Part shown: in pieces, positions 16,874 through 25,259 of the stretch
Numbering within the stretch: position 1 is the first letter of the stretch
How the letters are laid out: every line of letters starts with the position of its first letter
Assembly (NCBI GenBank): GCA_050309735.1
Contig: JBNRMS010000076.1
Span: forward strand, 1 to 48,706
DNA: 48,706 nucleotides
Origin: UMGS1002 sp050309735
Lineage (GTDB): Bacteria; Bacillota; Clostridia; Oscillospirales; CAG-272
Direction of reading: 5' to 3'
Made by a program: the position numbers and the translations under genes
Notes under the pieces: model-generated
Told to the model about the DNA's origin: nothing
Database searches by the model: none
The model's input: the letters and a program-made list of their open reading frames with translations, nothing else

Positions 16874-17599
16874 CTATATCAGCTCAAGCATATCTCCCTT
16901 GAGCTTCTTTAAAATCTTTTTCTCAAGCCTTGAAATATACGACTGCGATATCCCGAGAAGGTCAGCAACCTCCTTTTGGGTCATTTCGCGCCGTCCGCCA
17001 AGGCCGTAACGCAGCTCGATAATCAACCGTTCGCGGTCGCAGAGCCGAGAGACCGACCGGAGTATCGCCTCGCGTTCTTCGCGCTGCTCAAGATTATAGG
17101 ACACGCCGTCCTCCTCGCTGCCGAGTATGTCCGAGAGGAGCAGCTCGTTGCCGTCCCAATCAATATTAAGAGGCTCGTCTATTGAAATTTCACTTCTGAT
17201 ATTGCCGTTTTTTCGGATATACATAAGTATTTCGTTCTCTATGCAGCGCGAGGCATAGGTTGCAAGCTTGATATTTTTGTCGGAGCGAAAGGTGTTAATC
17301 GCCTTGATAAGCCCGAGTGTGCCGATTGAAATCAGATCTTCAAGCCCGGTTCCTGTGTTCTCGAATTTTTTTGCTATGTAGACAACAAGACGAAGATTGT
17401 GCTCAATCAGGGTTAGCTTTGCTTTCTCGGAGGCGTCCTGCCCGTCTCCCTCGCCGTCGAGCAGGCAGATCATCTCGGCCTCGTCCTCGCGCGAGAGGGG
17501 CGCTGGAAGAGTGTCGGGGCCGTTTATATAAAATATCCCGCTCTCGCGCCGCCGCCTAAGCTTTTTTATAAAAGAAATAAGTTTAACGAATATAGTCAT
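16874..17599 (-). CDS. sigE: Sporulation sigma factor sigma-E (pro-protein)
   Basis: Sigma-E directs the first mother-cell transcription programme in sporulation. The 241-residue product begins with a basic, amphipathic pro-sequence (residues 1 to ~23); by alignment with Bacillus subtilis from memory, cleavage should fall just before YINGPDTLP. Diagnostic blocks follow: LIEHNLRLVVYIAKKFENTG, EDLISIGTLGLIKA, ATYASRCIENEILMYIRK, SIDEPLNIDWDGNELLLSD and the region 4 helix-turn-helix TQKEVADLLGISQSYISRLE. The ATG at 17599 has an AAAGGAGG site. It is the second gene after spoIIGA. No sigG follows, unlike many relatives; the next gene is the convergent yigZ. Confidence 0.97.
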   Translation of the reverse strand: MTIFVKLISFIKKLRRRRESGIFYINGPDTLPAPLSREDEAEMICLLDGEGDGQDASEKAKLTLIEHNLRLVVYIAKKFENTGTGLEDLISIGTLGLIKAINTFRSDKNIKLATYASRCIENEILMYIRKNGNIRSEISIDEPLNIDWDGNELLLSDILGSEEDGVSYNLEQREEREAILRSVSRLCDRERLIIELRYGLGGRREMTQKEVADLLGISQSYISRLEKKILKKLKGDMLELI

Positions 17600-17616
17600 T
17601 TGGCCGGAGCCTCCTT

Positions 17617-18486
17617 TCATATGTTAAGTTCGCCCGGGATTATCGCCCCACACCCCTCGGGCATCTTGGGAACCGACAGGGGGGCGAAGAGCGCGGCGAC
17701 ATCGGTGTCGCCATGCTCGCCGGACAGGACGATTTTGTCGGGTACGATTCCTAGCAAAAGCTTGCTGCCCGAAACACTCACGCTCGGGATTATTTTTATC
17801 CGGGTTGAATATTTTGCGGGCATTTCGGTTATTGGGTCAACGCTCCCCATAAGTACCGCCCGACTGACCTCCTCGGGCAAAATGGGCAGGGTGGCCTTTA
17901 TGTCTGTTATTATCACCGGCTTCCCGCTCGCCGGGTCGCGCAGGATGTTCCCGGTGTCTGTCATCCCGGTTAGGGTGACGCTTTTTTTATCAAACACGAT
18001 CTTTACCGATAAGAGCCGGCGCGAGGCTATCCTCTTGAGTATATTCCCGCTTTTCATCGCCGCCAGACCGCTCAGGAGCGCAAGCAGGAAAAAAAGCCAG
18101 GATGATATGCTGTCACCGCCGCTCTGAAGGGGAAGGTCAAACCGGTTGAGAAGATTGAAAAGGGCGGTCATTATGCCGCCGACGGCCGTTGAAACCAAAA
18201 GATATACCGCCGTTTCTTTGAGAAAAGCACCCAGCGTCCTCCCGCGGCGGCGAAAGGTTATCGCGGTGAGCAGCGCGCAGACCGCCGCGTCTGCAATGAG
18301 CGTCGAAACTTTTCCAAAGGGCAGAAAGAGCGAAACGACAGAGTATACCCCGCCGACGACTGCCGCGATTGTGATAAGCGTCGGATATATGCGCCGACGC
18401 AGAAAACGAGCGGTCAGATAAAGGCATAAAAAATCCATGCTGAAATTTATTAGAAACAAAAGGTCTGCGTAAACTTCCTGACGCAT
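17617..18486 (-). CDS. spoIIGA: Sigma-E processing peptidase SpoIIGA
   Basis: SpoIIGA is the membrane aspartic protease that removes the pro-sequence of sigma-E in the mother cell when SpoIIR reaches it. The 289-residue protein has about five membrane segments in residues 5-150 and a soluble C-terminal protease domain with the single active-site motif TDTGN near residue 176, as expected for a dimeric retropepsin-like enzyme. Its start EVYADLLFLINFSMDF is characteristic. The stop lies 17 bp before the sigE start, making a classic spoIIG operon. A promoter with a 22-bp spacer lies just upstream. Confidence 0.95.
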   Translation of the reverse strand: MRQEVYADLLFLINFSMDFLCLYLTARFLRRRIYPTLITIAAVVGGVYSVVSLFLPFGKVSTLIADAAVCALLTAITFRRRGRTLGAFLKETAVYLLVSTAVGGIMTALFNLLNRFDLPLQSGGDSISSWLFFLLALLSGLAAMKSGNILKRIASRRLLSVKIVFDKKSVTLTGMTDTGNILRDPASGKPVIITDIKATLPILPEEVSRAVLMGSVDPITEMPAKYSTRIKIIPSVSVSGSKLLLGIVPDKIVLSGEHGDTDVAALFAPLSVPKMPEGCGAIIPGELNI

Positions 18487-18533
18487 ATCTGTTGCCCTGC
18501 CTTTCTCGGGAGCCGGAGCTTTCCAGTCGATTT

Positions 18534-18568
18534 ATTATACATCGGGCAGCCCTTAATTTTATGTCGCA
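18534..18568 (-). promoter_or_regulatory. Candidate Spo0A-dependent spoIIG promoter
   Basis: On the minus strand a consensus TATAAT (18534-18539) lies 48 bp before spoIIGA. No good -35 exists at 17 bp, but GCGACA (18562-18567) lies at 22 bp. The opposite strand over this -35 reads TGTCGCA (18562-18568), a 6/7 match to the Spo0A box TGTCGAA. In Bacillus the spoIIG promoter has the same 22-bp spacing and needs Spo0A. Confidence 0.55.
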
Positions 18569-18762
18569 CTCGGGAGGTGATGTGGGAACTATTATTGGCG
18601 CCCAACGTCATGTTTCGTTAAGGAATGGCGCAAGTCGGATTTAAAAAAAGAAATATCGCATAAATAAGAAAATTGCGCGAATAAAAAAGTATAATCGCGT
18701 TTTGCTGCGTATATTATAAAAAGGTTAGTGTTGATTGATATTAATATTAAGGGGGTATAAAA

Positions 18763-19773
18763 ATGGCAAATATCCGCGACTTTTTTCTTGAGCGCGAACG
18801 CCAGACTCTGTCGGAGTACGCTTTTTTCACTTCCGAAACACGCGGCAGAGAGCGTCCGTACGCACCCTCGGAACTTCGTACCGAATTTCAGCGTGACCGC
18901 GACAGGATTATACACTCGCAGTCCTTCCGGCGTCTGATGAATAAGACTCAGGTGTTCTTAGCACCTGTGGGAGACCATTACCGAACGCGTCTCACTCACA
19001 CGCTTGAGGTGACACAGATAGCGCGGACTATCGCCCGCGCGCTGCGCCTTAATGAGGACTTAGCCGAGGCGGGCGCGCTCGGACATGACCTTGGTCACAC
19101 TCCCTTCGGGCATGCGGGCGAGGCGGCGCTTCGCCAGTGCTATTCGCCTGACTTCACGCACTATAAGCAGAGCCTGCGGGTGGTAGACAAGCTTGAGAAG
19201 AATGGAGAGGGATTGAACCTTACATGGGAGGTGCGCGACGCCATTGTAAACCACACGGGCGATTGCGTTGCTTCAACTCTTGAGGGTGCGATAATAAAAT
19301 ACGCCGACCGGATAGCCTATATAAATCATGATATTGACGATGCCTGCCGCGCCGGAATACTCACCAAAGAAATGATTCCAAAGGAGCTGAAAAAAACGCT
19401 GGGCGAGACCCATTCCGAGAGGATAAACACAATGATCACAGCCGTGGTCGACGCCAGCCGAGAGAGACCGGCCATAAAAATGACACCCGAGGTTCAGGAG
19501 GCGACAAACGAGCTGCGGCAGTTTCTTTTTGATAATGTGTATCTTAATCGGGTTGCAAAATCGGAGGAGAGCAAAGCAAAAGCGCTTTTGATACAGCTCT
19601 TTGAGTATTACAGCAAACACCCCGACAAGCTGCCTGAATTCTATCGGCGAAATATTGCAGAGGAGGGCGAGGCGAGGTGCGCGGCCGACTTTGTGTCGGG
19701 TATGACCGACAGATATGCTATTGAAAACTTCAAGGAGCTTTTCGTTCCGGAGGTCTGGAGAGGAAAGCTCTGA
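18763..19773 (+). CDS. dgt: Deoxyguanosinetriphosphate triphosphohydrolase-like protein
   Basis: Dgt-type enzymes of the HD superfamily cleave dNTPs to deoxynucleoside and triphosphate, trimming dNTP pools. The 336-residue length fits the shorter dgt-like class. The HD site is visible as RLTHTLEVTQ near residue 83, GHDLGHTPFGHAGE near 107 and the late Asp in YADRIAYINHDIDDA near 180. DRDRIIHSQSFRRLMNKTQVF near 44 is typical. An AGGGGG site precedes the ATG. It heads the conserved Firmicutes order dgt-dnaG-rpoD, although 172 bp separate it from dnaG. Confidence 0.92.
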   Translation: MANIRDFFLERERQTLSEYAFFTSETRGRERPYAPSELRTEFQRDRDRIIHSQSFRRLMNKTQVFLAPVGDHYRTRLTHTLEVTQIARTIARALRLNEDLAEAGALGHDLGHTPFGHAGEAALRQCYSPDFTHYKQSLRVVDKLEKNGEGLNLTWEVRDAIVNHTGDCVASTLEGAIIKYADRIAYINHDIDDACRAGILTKEMIPKELKKTLGETHSERINTMITAVVDASRERPAIKMTPEVQEATNELRQFLFDNVYLNRVAKSEESKAKALLIQLFEYYSKHPDKLPEFYRRNIAEEGEARCAADFVSGMTDRYAIENFKELFVPEVWRGKL

Positions 19774-19896
19774 GGCTAATATAAAACAGTTAAAGGCTTG
19801 TAACTATTACGGTAATGGTGGATATTACATAACCGTTTTTGAAAAAAGAAGCATTGTGCTTATATTATTATAGAATGATAATGATAATGATTTGCC

Positions 19897-19916
19897 GAGC
19901 GATGGGCGCATCGCTC
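19897..19916 (+). promoter_or_regulatory. Small perfect hairpin before dnaG
   Basis: An 8-bp perfect stem (19897-19904 with 19909-19916) with a GGCG loop lies 12 bases before the dnaG ribosome site. It has no T-run, so it is not a terminator. It may protect or position the dnaG 5' end after RNA processing; its function is unknown. Confidence 0.4.
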
Positions 19917-19945
19917 TATACGAAATTAAGGAAAGGTAGTTGCCG

Positions 19946-21724
19946 GTGCTGATACCGAAAAACATAATTGACGAAATAGAACAGAGAAACGATATATCCG
20001 AGATTGTGGGTTCTTATGTAAAACTCACAAGAGCGGGGTCTAATCTCAAGGGATTATGTCCCTTCCACAGTGAGAGGACTCCCTCTTTTACAATTTACCC
20101 CGCAACAAACAGCTTTTATTGCTTTGGCTGCGGCTCGGGCGGAGGAGTGATTACCTTTATCGAGAAAGCCGAGAACCTTGACTATGTGGGTGCGGCCGAG
20201 TTTTTGGCCTCGCGTGCCGGAATCCGAATTCCGAGAGATTTAAGAGAAGAAGGGCGAGAGGGCTTGCCGCGCAGGCGGGTTTATGAAATAAACCTTGAGG
20301 CGGCAAAATTCTTCAGGAGCTGCCTTTTTGACCCAGCGCTCGGCGGGGCAGGGCTTCGATATCTTAATGAACAAAGAGGATTTTCGACCGCCATTATAAA
20401 GAGATTCGGTCTTGGCTTCGCCCCCGATTCCTTCTCGCTTCTTCGCGATCATATGCGCTCGTTGGGGTACACTTATGAGGAATTGAAGGAATGCTATCTT
20501 CTCGGCCTTTCCGAGCGAACGGGGAGGTACTATGACCTCTTTCGCAACCGAGTGATTTTCCCGATTATCGACACGACCGGGAATATAATCGCCTTTGGAG
20601 GGCGGGTGATGGACGATACAAAGCCAAAATATCTAAACTCGTCCGACACGCCGGGCTTTAAGAAAAGCCGAAACCTTTTTGCACTAAACTTTGCAAGAAG
20701 GAACTGCGCTGACATGATGGTGCTCTGCGAGGGGTATATGGACGTTATCGCGCTGCACGCCGCGGGATTTGAGATGGCGGTGGCAACGCTTGGAACGGCT
20801 ATAACAAGCGATCAGGCACGGATTATGGCGCGCTATACAAAAAAAGTGATTATTTCATACGACAGCGACGAAGCGGGGCAGCGCGCGGCCGACAAGGCCA
20901 TGAGGCTGCTTGGCGAGGTTGGGCTTGAGGTCAGGGTTCTGAAGCTCAGAGAAGCTAAAGATCCCGACGAATTTATCAAGAAATTTGGCAAGGATAGGTT
21001 TCGGATTGAGCTTGAGGGAAGCAAAAGCAGCTTTGAGCATAAATTCGGCAATATAATCGTAAAATACGATATAGATACTGCAGAGGGTAAGATTCGTGCG
21101 GCGGGCGAGGTTTGCGGACTTATCGCCTCATCGGGGCAGAGCGTGGAGCGCGATGTTTATATTGCATACGCTGCCGAGAAGCTCGGACTTTCGGCTGAGA
21201 GCATAAAAAACGACGTTGAGAAAATCCGCGCGAAGCGCCAGAAGGAATACCGCCGCCGAGAGGGGCGGGATGCTGTGAGTGCCGCGAAGTTTTTCGGAGA
21301 CAAAGTAAATCCCGATGCCGCAAAAAATGTCGCGGCGGCGGGAGCCGAGGAGGTTATTCTTGGCTTGCTCTTGTTGTATGAGGAATATCGAAGCTCGGTG
21401 GTGTCGGGCAGGGTCGACATAAAAGAAGATGACTTTTTCACATCATTCGGAAGAAGGGTCTTTTTGAAAATAATGGAGTTGACGGCGAGCGAGAGCGGTT
21501 TTAGTCTGGCAATGCTCGGTCAGTATTTCTCGTCAGACGAAATGGGGAGAATTCAAGGCTTTATCATAAAACGCTCGGATCTTGACAATAACAGCATAGA
21601 GATACTTCGCGCGGCAGCCGCGGCGCTAAGAGAAGAAAAGATTATATCAGAGGCTGAGCAGAGCGGAGACCGCTTTGCGGCACTAAAGCTAAAACGGCGC
21701 AAGGCTCAGAATCATAAACAATAG
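19946..21724 (+). CDS. dnaG: DNA primase
   Basis: DnaG lays RNA primers for both replicating strands and interacts with the replicative helicase. The 592-residue protein has the CHC2 zinc ribbon (Cys38, His41, Cys59, Cys62 in CPFH and CFGCG), the catalytic core with RVIFPI and IAFGGR near 195-215, the Toprim motifs CEGYMDVIALH near 261 and SYDSDEAG near 305, and a C-terminal helicase-binding region after ~430. Start: GTG at 19946, correctly spaced from AAGGAAAGG; a TTG at 19940 is too close to that site. It lies between dgt and rpoD as in the macromolecular synthesis operon. Confidence 0.95.
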   Translation: MLIPKNIIDEIEQRNDISEIVGSYVKLTRAGSNLKGLCPFHSERTPSFTIYPATNSFYCFGCGSGGGVITFIEKAENLDYVGAAEFLASRAGIRIPRDLREEGREGLPRRRVYEINLEAAKFFRSCLFDPALGGAGLRYLNEQRGFSTAIIKRFGLGFAPDSFSLLRDHMRSLGYTYEELKECYLLGLSERTGRYYDLFRNRVIFPIIDTTGNIIAFGGRVMDDTKPKYLNSSDTPGFKKSRNLFALNFARRNCADMMVLCEGYMDVIALHAAGFEMAVATLGTAITSDQARIMARYTKKVIISYDSDEAGQRAADKAMRLLGEVGLEVRVLKLREAKDPDEFIKKFGKDRFRIELEGSKSSFEHKFGNIIVKYDIDTAEGKIRAAGEVCGLIASSGQSVERDVYIAYAAEKLGLSAESIKNDVEKIRAKRQKEYRRREGRDAVSAAKFFGDKVNPDAAKNVAAAGAEEVILGLLLLYEEYRSSVVSGRVDIKEDDFFTSFGRRVFLKIMELTASESGFSLAMLGQYFSSDEMGRIQGFIIKRSDLDNNSIEILRAAAAALREEKIISEAEQSGDRFAALKLKRRKAQNHKQ

Positions 21725-21752
21725 ACACTACATAAAAAGGAAGGAACAAAGG

Positions 21753-23201
21753 ATGGATTTCAAAGACAGAAGCCGCGCGGCGGCAGACGGCGCGGGGGAC
21801 AAGGACAAGGAAATGCTTTACGGAGGCGTAGAGGACGATTTGCACATTTATGATATCGAGGACAACCTTGACGCTGAGGACGAGCTTGACGATGAAGATA
21901 TAGAAGAGGACGACCTTGAGCCCGAGGCTGAATTTGACGAGGAGGAGTTGGTAGACAGCGACGATTTGTTATTCGATGACCTGGGCGACGAGGGCGAGGA
22001 AGAACTTTTCGACGATACAGGACTGCTTTTCAACGATGATATAAATAATGCAAGTCTCGCCCCTGCCGGAATTGAGCACACGGCAGCCGGCTCGAACGAA
22101 GACAAAAAATATGATATTAACGAGCTAATAGAGAAGGGCAAGAAGGGTGCTCTCACAATCGAGGATCTTGACAAGATAATCGAGGAACTCAACTATGACA
22201 TGGAGCGGATAGATAAGCTCTATGAGGCGCTCGAAGAAAACGGGATCACCCTGCCCGACGATATGTCAAAGCGTGATATGACCGATATTCAGCAAGAGGT
22301 GGAGACTCTTAGCGCCGCCGGCGAGAATATGGAGCGCCTGCTTCAGCAGGAGGGGCTGGCTATAGACGACCCGGTGCGAATGTACCTCAAAGAGATTGGC
22401 CGGGTTTCGCTGCTTGATGCAGACCGCGAAAAATATCTTGCCGAAATAATGGCTAATAACACCGACCCCGCCGAGCGCGAGAAGGCAAAAAATGAGTTGG
22501 TTGAGGCAAATCTGCGGCTTGTCGTGAGCATCGCAAAGAGATATGTCGGCAAGGGTATGTTTTTCCTTGATTTAATTCAGGAGGGTAATCTCGGGCTTAT
22601 GAAGGCCGTTGATAAATTTGATTACCTTAAGGGATATAAATTTTCAACCTATGCTACCTGGTGGATTCGTCAGGCAATCACACGCGCCATCGCCGATCAG
22701 GCAAGGACTATCAGAATCCCGGTGCATATGGTCGAGACAATACACAAGGTTTCGCGCTATTCGCGTCAGATGCTCCAGGAGCTTGGCCGAGAGGCCACGG
22801 CTGATGAAATCGGCGAAAAGATGGGAATGAGCGCCGAGAAGGTTCGAGAGATAATGAAGATAGCTCAGGATCCGGTTTCTCTTGAAACACCGATAGGCGA
22901 GGAGGAGGATAGCCACCTTGGCGACTTTATCCCCGACGACGACACCCCGGCACCGGCCGAGGCAGCGTCGGCCTCGATACTGCGCGAGGTGATAGAGCGC
23001 GAACTCCATACACTCACCCCGCGCGAGGAGCATGTTATTAAGCTGCGCTTCGGGCTTTATGACGGGCGCACAAGGACGCTTGAGGAAGTGGGCAAGGAGT
23101 TTGACATAACCCGCGAGCGTATTCGCCAAATTGAGGCGAAAGCCCTGAGAAAACTTAGGCATCCGAGCCGTGCGCGGCATCTGCGCGGGTTCCTTGATTG
23201 A
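21753..23201 (+). CDS. rpoD: Primary RNA polymerase sigma factor
   Basis: This is the housekeeping sigma-70 (sigma-A). The 482-residue protein is longer than the ~370 of Bacillus because of an acidic, low-complexity N-terminal stretch (residues ~26-95, mostly Asp/Glu). Region 1.2 begins with DDPVRMYLKEIG near 205; region 2 holds LRLVVSIAKRYVGKG, DLIQEGNLGLMKAVDKF and YATWWIRQAITRAIADQ near 255-315; region 4 ends with EVGKEFDITRERIRQIEAKALRKLRHP. AAGGAAGG precedes the ATG. It lies 28 bp after dnaG. Its target boxes (TTGACA, TATAAT) appear throughout the window. Confidence 0.97.
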   Translation: MDFKDRSRAAADGAGDKDKEMLYGGVEDDLHIYDIEDNLDAEDELDDEDIEEDDLEPEAEFDEEELVDSDDLLFDDLGDEGEEELFDDTGLLFNDDINNASLAPAGIEHTAAGSNEDKKYDINELIEKGKKGALTIEDLDKIIEELNYDMERIDKLYEALEENGITLPDDMSKRDMTDIQQEVETLSAAGENMERLLQQEGLAIDDPVRMYLKEIGRVSLLDADREKYLAEIMANNTDPAEREKAKNELVEANLRLVVSIAKRYVGKGMFFLDLIQEGNLGLMKAVDKFDYLKGYKFSTYATWWIRQAITRAIADQARTIRIPVHMVETIHKVSRYSRQMLQELGREATADEIGEKMGMSAEKVREIMKIAQDPVSLETPIGEEEDSHLGDFIPDDDTPAPAEAASASILREVIERELHTLTPREEHVIKLRFGLYDGRTRTLEEVGKEFDITRERIRQIEAKALRKLRHPSRARHLRGFLD

Positions 23202-23248
23202 CCTGAGCTCCCTGTTGTGGGAAATATACAAATAAAATAAAATATAGC

Positions 23249-23277
23249 TTGACATTTCAATATAATCGGTGTAAAAT
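23249..23277 (+). promoter_or_regulatory. Sigma-A promoter for the solute-binding lipoprotein
   Basis: TTGACA (23249-23254), a 17-bp spacer and TAAAAT (23272-23277), 54 bp before the start. It makes the lipoprotein gene independent of rpoD. Confidence 0.85.
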
Positions 23278-23331
23278 AAGAGAGTATCTATGTCTGGTAG
23301 TGCCCGGATAAAACAAGGAGGAACTTTGATT

Positions 23332-25116
23332 ATGAAGAAAAAACTCATGTGCTTGGCGCTCTGCGTCGTTATGCTGATGAGTTCGCTGTTGTTCGTTAGC
23401 TGCGCGTCGTCGGGCGATGAGGAAGATTTGCTTGATAACCCAGAGGTTTCAAGAGGAACAAGAACGCTTAATATTGCCCTGATGACAGATGAGAGAACCA
23501 CGGCAGAGGCCGCCGAAGAGGTGGAAAAAGAGGTAAATAAAATAACAAAGTCAAAATTCAAGACAAAAGTAAACCTTTATTTCTACACAGAAAACGAATA
23601 TTACGAAGCTATAGAACAGGCCTTCATTGCCAAAGAGGAAGAGGCCCAACTTGCCGATGAGGCACGCAAGGCTCTTCGTAAATTCCTCAGAGACTTCAAG
23701 GGTGAGGGGTCGCAGGATGAGCTTAAGGAGAGATTCTACGAGGAAAATCCTCAGTACGCAAAATATGCCGAAACCACAGTCGACCCGCTGGCCGAAACTA
23801 CCGCAGAGGAGACCTACTACAACCCTGAGACGGGTCTGCTTGAGCTTAAGTATCCCGAGGCCGATCCCAATGTTATAGATATCTTCTTCCTTGGCGGATA
23901 TGATAGGCTTGTTGATTATATTGAAAAGGAATGGGTCTCAAGGATTGACGACGAGCTGACAAGCGGCTCGAAGAAACTCAATGACTATATAAGCGGAGCA
24001 TTCCTTAATTCGGTAAGAGTAAACGGGGGAACTTATGCGGTTCCGAATAACCGCACGATAGGCGAGTATACTTACATGCTTGTCAACAAGGAACTTTTGG
24101 CTAAATATTATTACAATATCAAGGATCTCCCGGATCTCACAAGCTGCCGCGATTTCCTTGAGGATATTGCCGATTTTGAGCCCGATGTAGTTCCGATACA
24201 CGGCGAGCCTGATATTTATAATGTGCTTTACTGGTCGATTGACCCCGACACGCTCGAAATAAACCCCGATAAATTCTCGATAATAGGTCACACTTATACA
24301 CCGAGCGCAACTCTTGGCTCACAGCTTCAGTTTGCCAGCCTTTTTAACTCGAAAAAGATATACAGAGACCAGCTTCTCATGAACAAGCTTTATACCGAGC
24401 GCGGTTATTTCAAGAGCGATGTTCCGAACGATGCAAAATGTGCGATTAAAATAGTCAAGGGCGGAGCCGAGCTTGAGAATATATACGGCGAAGATTACGA
24501 GATGATAGTTCTCGAGTCACCCAGAGCCACTCAGGATACAATTTTTGGCTCAATGTTTGCTGTCGGCGGATACACGGTCGATGTTAAGAGAAGCATGGAG
24601 ATTATAACCTATCTCAACACAAACGCCGAGCTCCGCAACCTGTTGCTCTACGGAATCGAGGATGTTAACTACACATTAAACGATAACGGACAGGTGGTAA
24701 GAACCGAAAACAACGGTTACTGGATGGATCTTAATAAAACCGGAAACACGTTTATCACACTCACCGAGGCCGGTGTTGACCCCTTGATTTGGGAATACGG
24801 TATGAGCCAAAACCGAGATGCGACAACAGACCTGATTCTTGGCTTTACATTTGAAGGTGAGAAGGTCAACACCGAATTGATAAGGGCGATAGAGGCGCTG
24901 TCTGACGAGACTGAGGCAAGGATAGAGGCCTGCAAAACCTATGATGAACTTAGCGTTCTTGTGGAATCGCTTATACTTGAGTTAAGAGGACAGAGCAACG
25001 CAAACATCAGAGACTATATCAGCCCACTTACCGAGTCAAATGCCGAAGGAGAATCGACACCATATGTTATCTTCTATAACTGGATGACCAGCATGGGCTT
25101 CATCGCGAGCGAATGA
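23332..25116 (+). CDS. Solute-binding-type surface lipoprotein
   Basis: A 594-residue lipoprotein with a signal peptide and lipobox ending FVSC (Cys24), so it is anchored outside the membrane. The first strand (TLNIALMTDERT) and later blocks such as VIDIFFLGGYDRLVDYI, NGGTYAVPNNRTIGEYTYMLVN and MFAVGGYTVD resemble extracellular solute-binding proteins of ABC sugar uptake systems. A charged, helix-prone insert (residues ~95-175) separates the first domain strands. No permease or ATPase gene is nearby, so it is an orphan that would use distant transporter subunits or serve as a sensor. AAGGAGG precedes the ATG at 23332. The ligand is unknown. Confidence 0.72.
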   Translation: MKKKLMCLALCVVMLMSSLLFVSCASSGDEEDLLDNPEVSRGTRTLNIALMTDERTTAEAAEEVEKEVNKITKSKFKTKVNLYFYTENEYYEAIEQAFIAKEEEAQLADEARKALRKFLRDFKGEGSQDELKERFYEENPQYAKYAETTVDPLAETTAEETYYNPETGLLELKYPEADPNVIDIFFLGGYDRLVDYIEKEWVSRIDDELTSGSKKLNDYISGAFLNSVRVNGGTYAVPNNRTIGEYTYMLVNKELLAKYYYNIKDLPDLTSCRDFLEDIADFEPDVVPIHGEPDIYNVLYWSIDPDTLEINPDKFSIIGHTYTPSATLGSQLQFASLFNSKKIYRDQLLMNKLYTERGYFKSDVPNDAKCAIKIVKGGAELENIYGEDYEMIVLESPRATQDTIFGSMFAVGGYTVDVKRSMEIITYLNTNAELRNLLLYGIEDVNYTLNDNGQVVRTENNGYWMDLNKTGNTFITLTEAGVDPLIWEYGMSQNRDATTDLILGFTFEGEKVNTELIRAIEALSDETEARIEACKTYDELSVLVESLILELRGQSNANIRDYISPLTESNAEGESTPYVIFYNWMTSMGFIASE

Positions 25117-25161
25117 TTTTCATATGACAAATCTTTATTAACACTTTTTTATAAAAATTCA

Positions 25162-25199
25162 AAGAGCCTGAATGAAATTCAAAATTCATTCAGGCTCTT
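25162..25199. terminator. Hairpin between the two lipoprotein genes
   Basis: A 15-bp perfect stem (25162-25176 with 25185-25199) around an 8-nt loop lies 45 bp after the first lipoprotein stop. No T-run follows on the plus strand; a T-rich stretch follows on the minus strand. It is probably a transcript 3' end. Confidence 0.6.
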
Positions 25200-25259
25200 G
25201 TAGGATAGAGCCATAGTTTTGTGCTTGTTATTTATTAAGAAATATCCGGAGGAATAGTC

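Noticed and set aside
21800..22050. Acidic stretch as sequencing error or separate gene
   Set aside because: The frame is continuous from a good ribosome site through region 4 of the sigma factor.
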